Part shown: positions 21,607 to 31,730 of the stretch, one piece after another
Layout of the letters: each line of letters begins with the position of its first letter
Numbering within the stretch: the first letter of the stretch is position 1
Assembly (NCBI GenBank): GCA_001247695.2
Contig: LGRX02035501.1
Location: 1-64,000, forward strand
Direction: 5' to 3'
Length of the DNA: 64,000 bases
From: Cymbomonas tetramitiformis
Lineage: Eukaryota; Chlorophyta; Pyramimonadophyceae; Pyramimonadales; Pyramimonadaceae
Position numbers and translations under genes: made by a program
Notes under the pieces: model-generated
Databases searched by the model: none
Told to the model about the DNA's origin: nothing
Seen by the model: only the letters and a program-made list of their open reading frames with translations

Positions 21607-23250
21607 ATGGACACACCGCGAAGGCCTCGTACACGCGCTAGGGCGCGTAAATTAGCAACTATTTTCGATGATGTCGGGGCATTGAACTCGGCTACCCCTA
21701 CAACGCCGCATTTGGCTTCGGCTGACGAGTCGGCTGCGGCTGCAACGCTCGTGCAGCGGTTACGGAAAGATTCGTTCGATGTTCAGTGCGCGAAGACAGC
21801 AGCCACTAAGGTTTTGGGAGACAAAACGGCAAAATTTCATGGCAGTGAATCGTCGGCTTCGGACATTTTTTCACAGTTGATCTCCGAAATTCAGCAGCTT
21901 TTCACGCTGCAGTCACAGGCGATTGCACCCCTGTTTGAGCTGTCTGCTGCTGATGTCCCTGTCATGCCTGCTGCTAATGAGCTCATGTACTCTGTGTTGT
22001 TGCTGCTGACTGCGCCAGGGTCTCCTGCCCGTAATTGGTTGGAGGCTTCTGGGGCCGATGTTCCTGCTGACGGCAAACGTGCCACCCTCGAGGTGGTGCG
22101 TATGCTCGATGATGATTCGACTCCGTTCGAGTCTCTGACTGAGCTGCTTGACGTGAGAATCTCGGATGAACATGACCCTGACTCTGGCATTCGTCTTTTT
22201 AACAGTTGTCTTCGGGATGCACAGCGTTTGCAGACGCTGCCCGAAGACGCTGTTAAAAGGCAATTCCTCTCTGCCCTGTCTGGACCGGCTTACGCCACGC
22301 TGGTTGACTCGTTTGCTCGAGCTGACCAACGTGCGGTTGTGAGTCTGCTCACCCTGCAGGCACGCGTGCGCGAGCAGTACCGCTGCGGGCGGCTCTCGGG
22401 CAAGCGCACTGCAGGGCGCCCCATGTCTGTAGCATCTTGCACCACTGACACTGGCCTGGCTTCGGCCGTTGAACGGCTCAGTGCTCAGTTGGTCAAATTG
22501 CAGCGAGATGTGGATTCCCTTAAGAAGGGTGGCTCCAAGCCGCCTCATGGGAAACACACTCCGCGCAGCTTCCACCGACCTGGAGTGCAGCCGCTTGCTC
22601 ATTCCGCCTCTTCGGAGGTGGCTTTTGACAAGCGGTCTGGCACCTTTGTCCCAACGTGCAGGCACGAGAAGTGCCGCGCCGTTGGGTCAAAGCATTGGCT
22701 GAGTGAGTGTCCTCACAAGGACACTCACCCGTTGTCCATTTCGGCATCCTACTGCCAAGCCGTCGAGTCTTATGACTCCGACGTGCTTGCCCTTCGTTTT
22801 CAGCGGTATTATGACGCTGGGGATGAGGGGTCCATGGAGCACCTGTGTGCTCTCGTGGGGCAACCTGAAATCTGTGAACTGTCTGCGCATTCCTTTGCTC
22901 CAGAGCCTACGGCTCTGCAGCAGTTCAAGGATGCTGCTGCCTCTGCTGAGTCTGCACCTGCTGAGCATCTTTCCATTGGCCGTGTTGCATTTGCTGAGGT
23001 CAGCGGTCCGCTTGCTGGTGGTGTCGCCGAGCCGACCGCTGGCAGGCAGCTGCTGCCGAAGGCCTCTGCACCCGTGCATGGTAAGCCGATTGACTTGCAT
23101 GAGGTCAGCCGTGCCGCCTTTGTGCCGCCGTCTGCCTCTCTGGCTCTCGGCCCGATGGCTCCTGCTGGCAACTCTTTCAAAACATTCAACACTGTCCACC
23201 CTGACTGGTTTGACATTGACCCTGAGCCTGTTGAGGTGTGTGATTTGTGA
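21607..23250 (+). CDS. Gag-like protein of a retroelement (non-autonomous or relic)
   Basis: I start at the ATG at 21607 (MDTPRRPRTRARARK), which gives a basic N-terminus; the frame is open further upstream but without support. The helical middle part (ARNWLEASGAD, LTELLDVRISDEHD, LPEDAVKRQFLSALSG, LLTLQARVREQY) resembles retrotransposon capsid. It is followed by a coiled segment (VERLSAQLVKLQRDVDSLKK) and a Cys/His knuckle (CRHEKCRAVGSKHWLSECPH). The C-terminal 190 residues are low in recognisable domains. No protease or reverse transcriptase follows before the next repeat, so this is a gag-only copy or a truncated element. It would bind element RNA and form particles by analogy. Confidence 0.55.
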   Translation: MDTPRRPRTRARARKLATIFDDVGALNSATPTTPHLASADESAAAATLVQRLRKDSFDVQCAKTAATKVLGDKTAKFHGSESSASDIFSQLISEIQQLFTLQSQAIAPLFELSAADVPVMPAANELMYSVLLLLTAPGSPARNWLEASGADVPADGKRATLEVVRMLDDDSTPFESLTELLDVRISDEHDPDSGIRLFNSCLRDAQRLQTLPEDAVKRQFLSALSGPAYATLVDSFARADQRAVVSLLTLQARVREQYRCGRLSGKRTAGRPMSVASCTTDTGLASAVERLSAQLVKLQRDVDSLKKGGSKPPHGKHTPRSFHRPGVQPLAHSASSEVAFDKRSGTFVPTCRHEKCRAVGSKHWLSECPHKDTHPLSISASYCQAVESYDSDVLALRFQRYYDAGDEGSMEHLCALVGQPEICELSAHSFAPEPTALQQFKDAAASAESAPAEHLSIGRVAFAEVSGPLAGGVAEPTAGRQLLPKASAPVHGKPIDLHEVSRAAFVPPSASLALGPMAPAGNSFKTFNTVHPDWFDIDPEPVEVCDL

Positions 23251-23670
23251 GATATATATCTACGGGTATATATCGGGTTACAGTCAGAATGCTTTCACTT
23301 TCGGTGTTTGCATAAGTTAGAATAAACATAAGATAGTCTCGGCTTTATGCCGGAAACCCTAAACCTGTGACACCCGTACTGTACGGAGTACTAGTACAGA
23401 TAACAGGAAGTGACACACGGTGTGTCACATCCAGCACACCACCCTGGACTATTACGGAGGAAGAGTTAGGGTGGAACAGGGTCGTCGCAGTTAGAAAACA
23501 CACCATCTCAAGCGGTGGAAACAATTCTAGAGGGGGCCTGTGCTCTTGGCCAGGGCGGTCCCAAATCTCTAGCTAGCCGCGCACACAGGGAGGCATCTTG
23601 GCCTTGAAGCTGATCTAGCAGGGCTACAGTAAGAACCCATATATAAGGTTTTTTTCAGCCTTGCGACCCA
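23251..23670. other. 3' flank of gag-like ORF and left half of repeat X
   Basis: Contains the 17-bp palindrome TGACACACGGTGTGTCA at about 23412-23428 and the left half of X (23647-23670). No gene. Confidence 0.6.
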
Positions 23671-23888
23671 TGTCGCGAACTTATGCACGAAGCGTCCACA
23701 CCAAGCACAACCCTCTAGCCCTACTACTAGACAGTCTTACTTATTGTCAGTGCCTATACAACACTAGCTCGACATATGTTTCCTTATATGACTGCACAGT
23801 TATCTTGCTACTGTAACATACAAAATCTCAAAATTTTTGATATCTCTTTATCTCTTCTCACCACTTGTGCAAGCTCTTTTTCTCAACA
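23671..23888 (-). repeat. Terminal repeat B2 (218 bp)
   Basis: Outermost 3' repeat of the retroelement. It reads TGTCGCGAAC .. CTCAACA on the plus strand. It matches 24275-24498 apart from a few substitutions and small indels (for example ctcgacatatg versus ctcgactttgcatatg). Confidence 0.85.
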
Positions 23889-24272
23889 TGAAAAAGACTG
23901 TTAATTACAGTTCTGACGCAGTCGCACAAGGAGAAGTCCACAAATGTATATCTTTACAAGCATAAGAATACTGTATCTTATTAATTATCTCATAACACTG
24001 CTGTTTTCGCGGTCTCAAGCGAGTCCTGGTTATTCTCGGAATCACTGTTACGAAGGCAAAACAAAAATGAGCGTCTGCTCACTCTCACTACGCCGCCCTA
24101 CTTATTCTCGCTATCTCCAAACAAGTGTAACACCCATCCGTATTTCCGTATCTCGTCACTGTCATAACTCCTCGCGCGTATCGTACTGCGCGTGTCATAC
24201 GTTCGTCACAGAGACTGCTACAGCAAGTGTCACAACCCGGCTGAGGTACACGATAAGCCGTGGTTTGTGACA
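23889..24272 (-). repeat. Terminal repeat A2 (384 bp)
   Basis: Reads TGAAAAAGACTG .. GTTTGTGACA on the plus strand. It is identical by eye to 38806-39190 except one missing G near 24068. Together with B2 it would form a complete TG..CA LTR of 602 bp. Confidence 0.9.
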
Positions 24273-24274
24273 GC

Positions 24275-24498
24275 TGTCGCGAACTTATGCACGAAGCGTC
24301 CACACCAAGCACAACCCTCTAGCCCTACTACTAGACAGTCTTACTTATTGTCAGTGCCTATACAACACAAGCTCGACTTTGCATATGTTTCCTTATATGA
24401 CTGCACAGTTATCTTGCTACTGTGACTATACAAAATCTCAAAATTTTTGATATCTCTTTATCTCTTCTCACCACTTGTGCAAGCTCTTTTTCTCAACA
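24275..24498 (-). repeat. Terminal repeat B1 (224 bp)
   Basis: Second copy of the 218-bp unit, joined to A2 through the dinucleotide GC. The junction ACA-GC-TGT looks like an end-to-end LTR joint. On the coding strand a G-rich tract (GATGGGGGA, 24500-24508) lies just before it and could act as a polypurine tract. Confidence 0.85.
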
Positions 24499-24533
24499 TC
24501 CCCCATCTGTAGCTGCCACTGGTAGCACAGACA

Positions 24534-27500
24534 TCAGACAAGAGCTTGCTCAGCATCTTCTGTTGTAACGCCATCCATTGCGAACTTGCCCATGCTGAAG
24601 GTAAACATACCCACTCCAGAAGCTTCTCCTCCTCGCAACATCCTGGCTCTTGTCAAAGGGTTGCGAAACACCATGACCCACATGCATCTTCTGCCAATAG
24701 GTCCATGCTCCAAATGCCCAATCACGTGTAAACGTCCAGCGTGACACAGCTTACGAAAGTATTGTGCCCTGCTCTCTGTCATATCTGTCATGTAGTGCGA
24801 TGGCACATGAATACAAGCCACCACTCGGCTGGCCAGTACTGCCAACGGCAACGCAATATCCAGCACTGCGAACCAGGGTGAAGTTACCACTGCGTCACAC
24901 ACCCCATACTTCTCCTTCCAGGCTCGATAATTGCCCGGTTGTAAAGCATTAAGGGCTTCGTGCCACTTCAACTGCGGATTCCAATCATTATTCATGACCT
25001 TCAGATGAGGCCACTCCAGCGACATAACCTTGCCAATGACACCTGTGCCAGCCCAAGGATCCCATACCTGTGTGATCTTCTCCCAAGTCACCTCGTGCGC
25101 CAGGCGTCTGACCTCCTGAGGAACTGTCATCACCAACTCTAAGCCCCAATCCAGTTGACTGGCAATCTTCACCTGAGCTCTGCTCAGTTGTGTGACATCT
25201 CCTCTCTTCTGCACTTCCTCGGGGCTCATGGCCTGCACCGTGGGCGTCTTGCGGAGACTTCTCGCGCGAGTGTGCTGCTCTGCACACTTCCTGCTCAAGA
25301 TGGTGCGATGGCCCTCATGCCAGAATCCTGGCATCAATTCTGTGATCACTCTGCTGAGCTCCTCCTGGTTTCCCCAGGCCACTCTGTCAGGAAGATCCCC
25401 CATGCTCCCTTCTTTTCTGAGCATCTGCCGCGAGGTCAGCGCCTGCCATGGGTCTTCACGTCCCGGCCTCACTGCACGATGCGGACCCACGTCTGCAGGC
25501 AACAATACCACATCTGATCCCAGCTTCTCTCTCAACTGCAGCTCCATGGCCGCCATCTTGTCAACGATTGACGCGCTCACCTCGGCGGCAGCTGCCACCA
25601 CAGTCCCACCTAAGCACTTGGGACATTGCCAATCCCCTTCAGGTACTCCATCCAGCGCTGGATTCAGACACCACGTGTGATAACCACGGTTACAGGTGTC
25701 ACACAGCAACATGGCTGCCTCCCCATCTGTTCGCATGCACGCCTCACACGCGAGATGCTTGCTGGGAATGGCTGCACTGCAGTCGTACTGGTCTTTCACT
25801 TGTAAGTGACATGGCGCAATACTTTGCACTGTGCTCTTCTCCCGCAGCTTCGTGCTGTCCTCCAACACTACCACTCCATCTCTTTGCACCTTGACTATCT
25901 TCAGGATGGCTGACTTGGTGGCCACCTCCATGCCAGAGCGCGGTTGTTGTCGTATATATACGAAATCGCCTGCCTTGAACTGGTGCGGCTTCGGCTCGTA
26001 GCTGCCACTCCTCCTGTGCTCGTACCTCAAAGTGTCGCGGTGCTGAGCGATCTCCAGGTTGCACCCTGCATGCACCATGAGCCTCTTCACGATGGCGGCT
26101 CGCTGTAACAGATCATCAGCCAGTGTCTTCTCCTCCTGCTTCCCAAAGTCCAACTCGGGTCGAGCACGAAGATCCGGTGGCACCGTGGCTTCCTGAGCGA
26201 ACAGCAAGGTGAATGGTGCCACTCCAGTGGACTGCTGCCTAGCTGCGTTGTAGCTGAGCACGAGTGACCAGAGCATCTCATCCCACTCGAAGTCCAGGCC
26301 CTTGTCGAGGGCCATCTTCTTGAAGCAAAACTTGAGGGTGCGTACCACCCGTTCAGTTAAGCCATTGCTCTCTGGGGAACTCGGTGAAGTCACTCTTCGG
26401 TCAATGAGACACTGCTCGCATAGAGCAGAGAACTCACCTTCAAACTCTGTGCCCCCATCCACCAAACATTCTGCAGGCGCCCCAAACACGGATAGGACAT
26501 GATAGCGAAATGCGTTGGCGATGGTGGCGGCCTCCTTGTCGGGGATTGGAACGCACACGACGAATCGCGTGTAGTGCTCAATCATGACCAAGACGCGTTG
26601 GTTCCCAGCCTTCGTGATGCGTTTCGTGGGCCACGCTAAATCCAGGGACCAGCGATACATGAAGGACTTGATCTCCAGCGGCGTGAGATTCGCCTCCTCC
26701 CGTGCATAGTGCGTCTTCACCCTCTGGCAAGTCTGGCACTGATTGACCACTGCTTGCACATCCTGTTTCATGCCTGCCCAGTAATGGCGTTGCCACAACA
26801 GGTTCAATGTCCGTCTGATGCCCCAATGGCCAGTCCTCTCATGGTACTCACGCACCAACTGAATCCTGTCACAGGGCTTGGGCACCAGCAGCTCCTTACC
26901 ACTGACAGTGACCATGTACAACTCGCCCATGAGCTTGTCCCAACGGTGACGCGCTGCCCTCTTCCTTACCCTGTGATATTCCTCCTCGGGCACCTCCACT
27001 CTTCCTCCTGTCTTGATCCACGCGAGGCATAGCTCGTCCTCGTGTATGTCGGGGTGTCTTTCTCGGAATGACTCCTGGTTGGTTACGCTGGCTAGCATGG
27101 CAACCATTCTCGTAGTGTCGGGCAGCTTAGGCAGCCTCATCTCTTTCTCCTTTGTCACTGGTGCCCATTCTGGGGCTGAGCTTGTCTCTGCTGGCTTGTC
27201 TCCAGGTCTTGAAAAGGCCTGCCGGTGACGTGCCTCGTAGCCCGCGAGCTTCATGGAGGCCATCTTCCACTGCCTGCGGCGTGGAACAGCGTCGGCGGTG
27301 CCTAGCCCCTGTGTACCTTTCTGTCCTTGGCTGCACATGCGTTGCAGTCGTTCTTCCCAGTCCTGATGGCTGAGGCGTCGCGCGACTTGCTGGGTGTAGC
27401 CGTTGGAACTGGTGATCCACTCTGCTAGTTGGGCTCGCACCGGCTCAGCCGTGTCCTCGGAGGTGGCAGCCACCTTGGTGGCTTTCGCGATGGGGATGGC

Positions 27501-30500
27501 AGCTAGCGTGCCATGTTCCTCCTCCTCACTCTCCTCACTCTTCGGCAGTTTGGTCGTGCTGACCTCGGCAATCGCATACAATAGCTCCATTGCTCTTCGG
27601 TCCATAGCAAGGCCAAGCACTCCTGCCAATTCTTCGTCTTTCATGCCATGTGCCGCGCGCAGCTCACCTGCGCTGTACCCCATGGCCACTGCCTTCTCGT
27701 CCAGGTTAACCTCTCTGGTCTCCCCCACTTCATCATCATCTCCCTCCCTCACCACTGTGCCTGCGCGAGGCGCGCGAAAAGCACGAGAGTTTTGCGTCGC
27801 CAAGATGGTTGGCAATACTCTCATAGGCTCCCCTACAACGTTGGCGGTGTAGTGAGGCTTCCTGTCTCCTGTGACGACCCTGCGCGGCTTCCAGCCTCGC
27901 TGCAGAATATCGCGCACGTATCTGTCTGGTGGTCTGTCCACCCGCTCCATCACCAGATTGAACTGCTGATTCTGGAACAGATTGCTCCAATATGCTCGTA
28001 GACGATGCGCGTATGATCCCGCGCGCGCCGCGTCAAAGGACACCGGCTGGCCCACCACGCTGTTGATGATGGGGAACACCTCCTTCCTGATCTTCGAGTT
28101 CTCCTTGTGTGACAGCGGAGAAACGTTTTCCAGCACATATGCTGGCGGTCTCTGAGGCTGCAGCTGTTGCAGCGTGGAGAGGACTCGCACTGCCTGGTAG
28201 AACAGTCTGCTGTGCCTGCCCTCCAGACCAGCCAGCTTGCCAGCTGGTGACAGGTCCTGGCATGGATATCCACACACCATGACCCACTGCTCTCCACTCA
28301 ATGCCCCTGCATGTACAAGGTCAATGAGGCTGGTGTCTTCGATGTTGCTGGGCAGTTGCTCCAAGTGTGCTGCCTCGGCACGGAACAAGTCAGGATGACG
28401 GCGACTGAGCGCCATGCACCTGGCCCTGGCTACCGTCTGGCTGGACTTCGAGATGTCCTGGTAGAGGTACTTGTTAACCCTAACTCCGCAGCGCAAGAGC
28501 ATCTCTAGTCCAGCACACAGGCCCCCACATGGCTCATAGCAGACCACGCCCTCTTCTCTGGCTTCCTGGAAGAAGCTCTTGTCAATCACTCTCGTGTCGA
28601 TCCTCTTCGGCACTTTGAGCTTACCACCCTCCATGGTCTCGTCGCCGTATATCGCAGGTGAGCCTCCGGAATGCATACCCCTGATCGGCCGTACCTGGCT
28701 GAGGGCATCCCAGGCGACCCGAGTCAACCTGCCCGAGCACCTGGCCACTTCCGGGTGGTCAGTGTCAAACATGACCCCCTTGTTACACTCCCGCTCTTCT
28801 TGGTAGTGCAGATCAAACAGTCGATGGACTGCACTGGTCCCCAGCTGCTCCCTGACCATGTTCTCGCAGTAGTTGGCCACCTGAGCTTCTGGGCTTACTT
28901 CGGGGCCAAGTGGTGGCTCCCTGGTCACTTCCAAGCAGATGGTGTCTGTGAAGCAGCGCGTTGGCCTCTCGGCACGCCCCGCTTCCCTGGCTCGGTCCCC
29001 TTCACGATCCAAACGGGCACCAGTCTCGTCTGCGGTGCTGGGCAGTGGGTACTTGGATGGCACATCCGCGTTCTCATTCTTCGGACCTGGTCGGTACTGG
29101 ACCGTGAACTCAAACTCCTGAAGGCTGATGGCCCAGCGTAGGTGTTGACCTTGTAGGTCACCCTTCTCCATGAGTGTTGTGAGCGGCGAATGGTCGGTGA
29201 TCAGCGTGAAGTGGACCCCGTGCAGGTATTGTCGTAATGTGCGGATGGCCCACACCACTGCCAGCATCTCACCCTGGAAGCTCGCGTACTGTCTCTCGGT
29301 TTTCGACAGCGAGCGGCTGATGACCACACAGATGTGTTCTACGCCATTCTCGTCCTTCTGCCCCAGCACTGCGCCAATGCCATGGTTGCTCCAGTCTGTG
29401 TAGAGGAAGATAGGCTTGCTGTAATCAATGGGCTTCAGACATCTCCCCGAACACAGGGCATCCTTCAATGCTTGCAATGCCTGGTCCTGCTCCTTCCCCC
29501 AAGCTCCCTTGACATCCAACACTTCCTTTCTGAGCAAGTCGTTCAACGGTCGTGCCATCTCTGAGTAGTTGGGTCCCATGGGTTCCCCCACCAGACCTTT
29601 GTAGTAGTTCATGAGTCCAAGGATGGAGCGTACTCCAGTTTTGTCCTCGGGCTTGGGCAGCTCTTGGATGGCCTTGCACTTGATGTCCTGCGCGCCAATG
29701 GTGTTATAGCCGATGCGGTAGCCCAAGAAGTCCACCGTGGCTGACCCGAAGGTTGACTTGCCCGAATGCAGACGTATCCCTGCATCCCCCAAAGTGCGAA
29801 GCACGGCTTCCACATCCTTGATGTGCTGCTCAGCGGTGTCTGAGTATATGCACACGTCATCGACGTACGCCACTGTGCAGTGTTGCAGGTGACGTAGCTC
29901 GTAGTCCATGATCCTGATGAAGGCTGCGGTTGCTCCAGCTGCTCCAAACGGCATGGATGTGTAGCGATAAAGCTGGTTGCCCCACCAGAACGCTGTCTTG
30001 TCCCTGTCCTCCTCAGTGGTCATGGGAATCTGGTGGAACGCCTTGGTCGCGTCCAGGGTAGTCTTGAACTTGGCCTTGGCCACGCGCTGGTAGAGCTCTT
30101 CTGGACGATGTGGTAACGTATTATCCTTGAGCGACAACCGATTCGTAGATCGGAGGTCGACGCAGAATCTCGTCGAGGTCCACTGTCCAGTGTCGTGATC
30201 CTTCTTCCCCGCGACCACCACGTTGCTGGCGTGTCTGCAGTGCTGCGAAGCCGGCTCGATGAAGCCATATTCCAGCAGTTCCTTGCAGTGCAGGTCGATG
30301 ATCTCCTGCTCTCCCGGGCTATACTTCCTCGGTCGTTGGTAAGCTACCTTAGTCTCGTCCTTGAAAGGGATGGCGAAGGTCGCATGTGTCGCGCCCCCAT
30401 GGTAGCCTTTGATGTCCTGCGGCTTGTTGGCGAAGCAGTAGCTGCACCTCCTTACCACGTTGCGCATCTCCTCCCAATTCTCCTCGGTGAACTCGGGATG

Positions 30501-31730
30501 TCCTCCAAAGGTGGCATTGAGCTCGGTGTCCAGCCACGCGGCCTCGTCCTTGGTGACCCTGGTCGTGCCCCCTGGCTGTAACGTGTCCAGCACCGTGTGC
30601 GGAAGCACCTCGTCCTGCTCTGCCACCATAGCCTCCCATCCGGTGTCCCATTGGCGCGAAGACCTCTGGTCTTCCCAGGCAGTCCTGGTAGATCTGATCG
30701 GCGAGCTCGAGCACGTGTCCATCGTCAGCACGCCCTGAGGCTCCCCAGGGGCCACGACGGCCACCCAAGCAGCCACCGCTAGCAGCAGCAAAAGTTTTAA
30801 AATTCTGCCGGTACCCACTGGTTTAACTGGAGGGTGAAGGGTCAGTATGCAAGTCAACATCTTCCACCCCCCTTGCATACGGCCCAGGCCTCCTCCTGCA
30901 GACACGTAGACCACCAGCGCCAAGACTGATATCACATAGACACAGTGCGCCACTCGGTAGCAAGCGGCAGTGAACTGCAGGCGCTGCAGTCGAGCGGCAA
31001 AGCGCGGCTTCTGCATGCGCCGCGGAACAGCGGCCAGCGTAGCCGGCCCGGCGGCCAAGATCCGCTGGGCGACCGCCAGCGCGCGACCCACCTGAGTCTC
31101 CAGCGCGGCGAATGTGCCACCATCTCGAACTGAGCCGGAGCATGGCAACCCATGGTGGACAATGTGGGCGCCAACCGTCAAGACGCACCCCAGAGTGCCA
31201 ACCATGTGTGTGAAGTGCATGGCGAGCATGACGAGGCAGAACCGTATCAACGGCACGTACCACAGCCCACGCCGAGCGTGATGGAGCCCAGCTACCTCAA
31301 GAGCGCCCTTGGCCAACAGCAGTAGGTGCCTGGCCAGCGCCAACAGCACTCGCAGAGGCGCCTGTTGATGTGCCCATGGCTCGAGTGGCGTTGCGCGCAC
31401 GGCCCACAACGCGCGTGCCATGGCTCTGCGGGGCGCCTCAGCGTGGAATGCCCAGCAGGCGACGACCTCACCAAGAAACCTGAATACCTCCATAGCCATC
31501 CATACTGCCATCACTGCAAAATGAGGCAGCTGCGGCCAATGCAAGCGCACGAACACCCCCACGAGCAGGAAGCACACCTGAGTGCGCTTCGCCCGCCTAT
31601 CATTGGCGGGCTGCGTGCCCGGCTTCTCGCCGGGGCTGCTTCTCAGTAACGGGCGCGCCGGGCTGCAGCTGGCCCGGTGCCCCCTTGAAAAGGCCCCAGT
31701 GCGCTCTCCCTTCTCCTCTCCTCCCAGATC
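24534..31730 (-). CDS. Retroelement ORF2: RT, RNase H, DNMT3-like methyltransferase, DDE integrase, PHD finger, second methyltransferase
   Basis: Residues are counted from the GTG at 31577, but the frame is open to 31730 and overlaps ORF1 in the -1 frame, so entry by frameshift is likely. 1-290: four or five hydrophobic segments. About 380-650: reverse transcriptase with AYVDD (570-574). About 715-845: RNase H (YTDWSNHGIG, GEMLAVVWAIR, TDHSPL). About 1010-1340: cytosine-5 methyltransferase with CYEPCGGLCAGLE, catalytic GYPCQDLS (Cys about 1106), YVLENV (1147-1152) and AHRLRAYWSN, the spacing and last motif being DNMT3/DRM-like. About 1579-1617: HHCC zinc finger. Integrase core D1646, D1707, E1742. 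About 1944-1988: PHD finger (CEAC .. CDTC .. H .. C .. CPKC). About 2170-2310: Rossmann methyltransferase with DPWAGTGVI and VVTSPWF, resembling amino-methyltransferases. Expected roles are cDNA synthesis, integration, chromatin targeting and DNA methylation; none is shown experimentally here. Confidence 0.85.
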   Translation of the reverse strand, partial: DLGGEEKGERTGAFSRGHRASCSPARPLLRSSPGEKPGTQPANDRRAKRTQVCFLLVGVFVRLHWPQLPHFAVMAVWMAMEVFRFLGEVVACWAFHAEAPRRAMARALWAVRATPLEPWAHQQAPLRVLLALARHLLLLAKGALEVAGLHHARRGLWYVPLIRFCLVMLAMHFTHMVGTLGCVLTVGAHIVHHGLPCSGSVRDGGTFAALETQVGRALAVAQRILAAGPATLAAVPRRMQKPRFAARLQRLQFTAACYRVAHCVYVISVLALVVYVSAGGGLGRMQGGWKMLTCILTLHPPVKPVGTGRILKLLLLLAVAAWVAVVAPGEPQGVLTMDTCSSSPIRSTRTAWEDQRSSRQWDTGWEAMVAEQDEVLPHTVLDTLQPGGTTRVTKDEAAWLDTELNATFGGHPEFTEENWEEMRNVVRRCSYCFANKPQDIKGYHGGATHATFAIPFKDETKVAYQRPRKYSPGEQEIIDLHCKELLEYGFIEPASQHCRHASNVVVAGKKDHDTGQWTSTRFCVDLRSTNRLSLKDNTLPHRPEELYQRVAKAKFKTTLDATKAFHQIPMTTEEDRDKTAFWWGNQLYRYTSMPFGAAGATAAFIRIMDYELRHLQHCTVAYVDDVCIYSDTAEQHIKDVEAVLRTLGDAGIRLHSGKSTFGSATVDFLGYRIGYNTIGAQDIKCKAIQELPKPEDKTGVRSILGLMNYYKGLVGEPMGPNYSEMARPLNDLLRKEVLDVKGAWGKEQDQALQALKDALCSGRCLKPIDYSKPIFLYTDWSNHGIGAVLGQKDENGVEHICVVISRSLSKTERQYASFQGEMLAVVWAIRTLRQYLHGVHFTLITDHSPLTTLMEKGDLQGQHLRWAISLQEFEFTVQYRPGPKNENADVPSKYPLPSTADETGARLDREGDRAREAGRAERPTRCFTDTICLEVTREPPLGPEVSPEAQVANYCENMVREQLGTSAVHRLFDLHYQEERECNKGVMFDTDHPEVARCSGRLTRVAWDALSQVRPIRGMHSGGSPAIYGDETMEGGKLKVPKRIDTRVIDKSFFQEAREEGVVCYEPCGGLCAGLEMLLRCGVRVNKYLYQDISKSSQTVARARCMALSRRHPDLFRAEAAHLEQLPSNIEDTSLIDLVHAGALSGEQWVMVCGYPCQDLSPAGKLAGLEGRHSRLFYQAVRVLSTLQQLQPQRPPAYVLENVSPLSHKENSKIRKEVFPIINSVVGQPVSFDAARAGSYAHRLRAYWSNLFQNQQFNLVMERVDRPPDRYVRDILQRGWKPRRVVTGDRKPHYTANVVGEPMRVLPTILATQNSRAFRAPRAGTVVREGDDDEVGETREVNLDEKAVAMGYSAGELRAAHGMKDEELAGVLGLAMDRRAMELLYAIAEVSTTKLPKSEESEEEEHGTLAAIPIAKATKVAATSEDTAEPVRAQLAEWITSSNGYTQQVARRLSHQDWEERLQRMCSQGQKGTQGLGTADAVPRRRQWKMASMKLAGYEARHRQAFSRPGDKPAETSSAPEWAPVTKEKEMRLPKLPDTTRMVAMLASVTNQESFRERHPDIHEDELCLAWIKTGGRVEVPEEEYHRVRKRAARHRWDKLMGELYMVTVSGKELLVPKPCDRIQLVREYHERTGHWGIRRTLNLLWQRHYWAGMKQDVQAVVNQCQTCQRVKTHYAREEANLTPLEIKSFMYRWSLDLAWPTKRITKAGNQRVLVMIEHYTRFVVCVPIPDKEAATIANAFRYHVLSVFGAPAECLVDGGTEFEGEFSALCEQCLIDRRVTSPSSPESNGLTERVVRTLKFCFKKMALDKGLDFEWDEMLWSLVLSYNAARQQSTGVAPFTLLFAQEATVPPDLRARPELDFGKQEEKTLADDLLQRAAIVKRLMVHAGCNLEIAQHRDTLRYEHRRSGSYEPKPHQFKAGDFVYIRQQPRSGMEVATKSAILKIVKVQRDGVVVLEDSTKLREKSTVQSIAPCHLQVKDQYDCSAAIPSKHLACEACMRTDGEAAMLLCDTCNRGYHTWCLNPALDGVPEGDWQCPKCLGGTVVAAAAEVSASIVDKMAAMELQLREKLGSDVVLLPADVGPHRAVRPGREDPWQALTSRQMLRKEGSMGDLPDRVAWGNQEELSRVITELMPGFWHEGHRTILSRKCAEQHTRARSLRKTPTVQAMSPEEVQKRGDVTQLSRAQVKIASQLDWGLELVMTVPQEVRRLAHEVTWEKITQVWDPWAGTGVIGKVMSLEWPHLKVMNNDWNPQLKWHEALNALQPGNYRAWKEKYGVCDAVVTSPWFAVLDIALPLAVLASRVVACIHVPSHYMTDMTESRAQYFRKLCHAGRLHVIGHLEHGPIGRRCMWVMVFRNPLTRARMLRGGEASGVGMFTFSMGKFAMDGVTTEDAEQALV

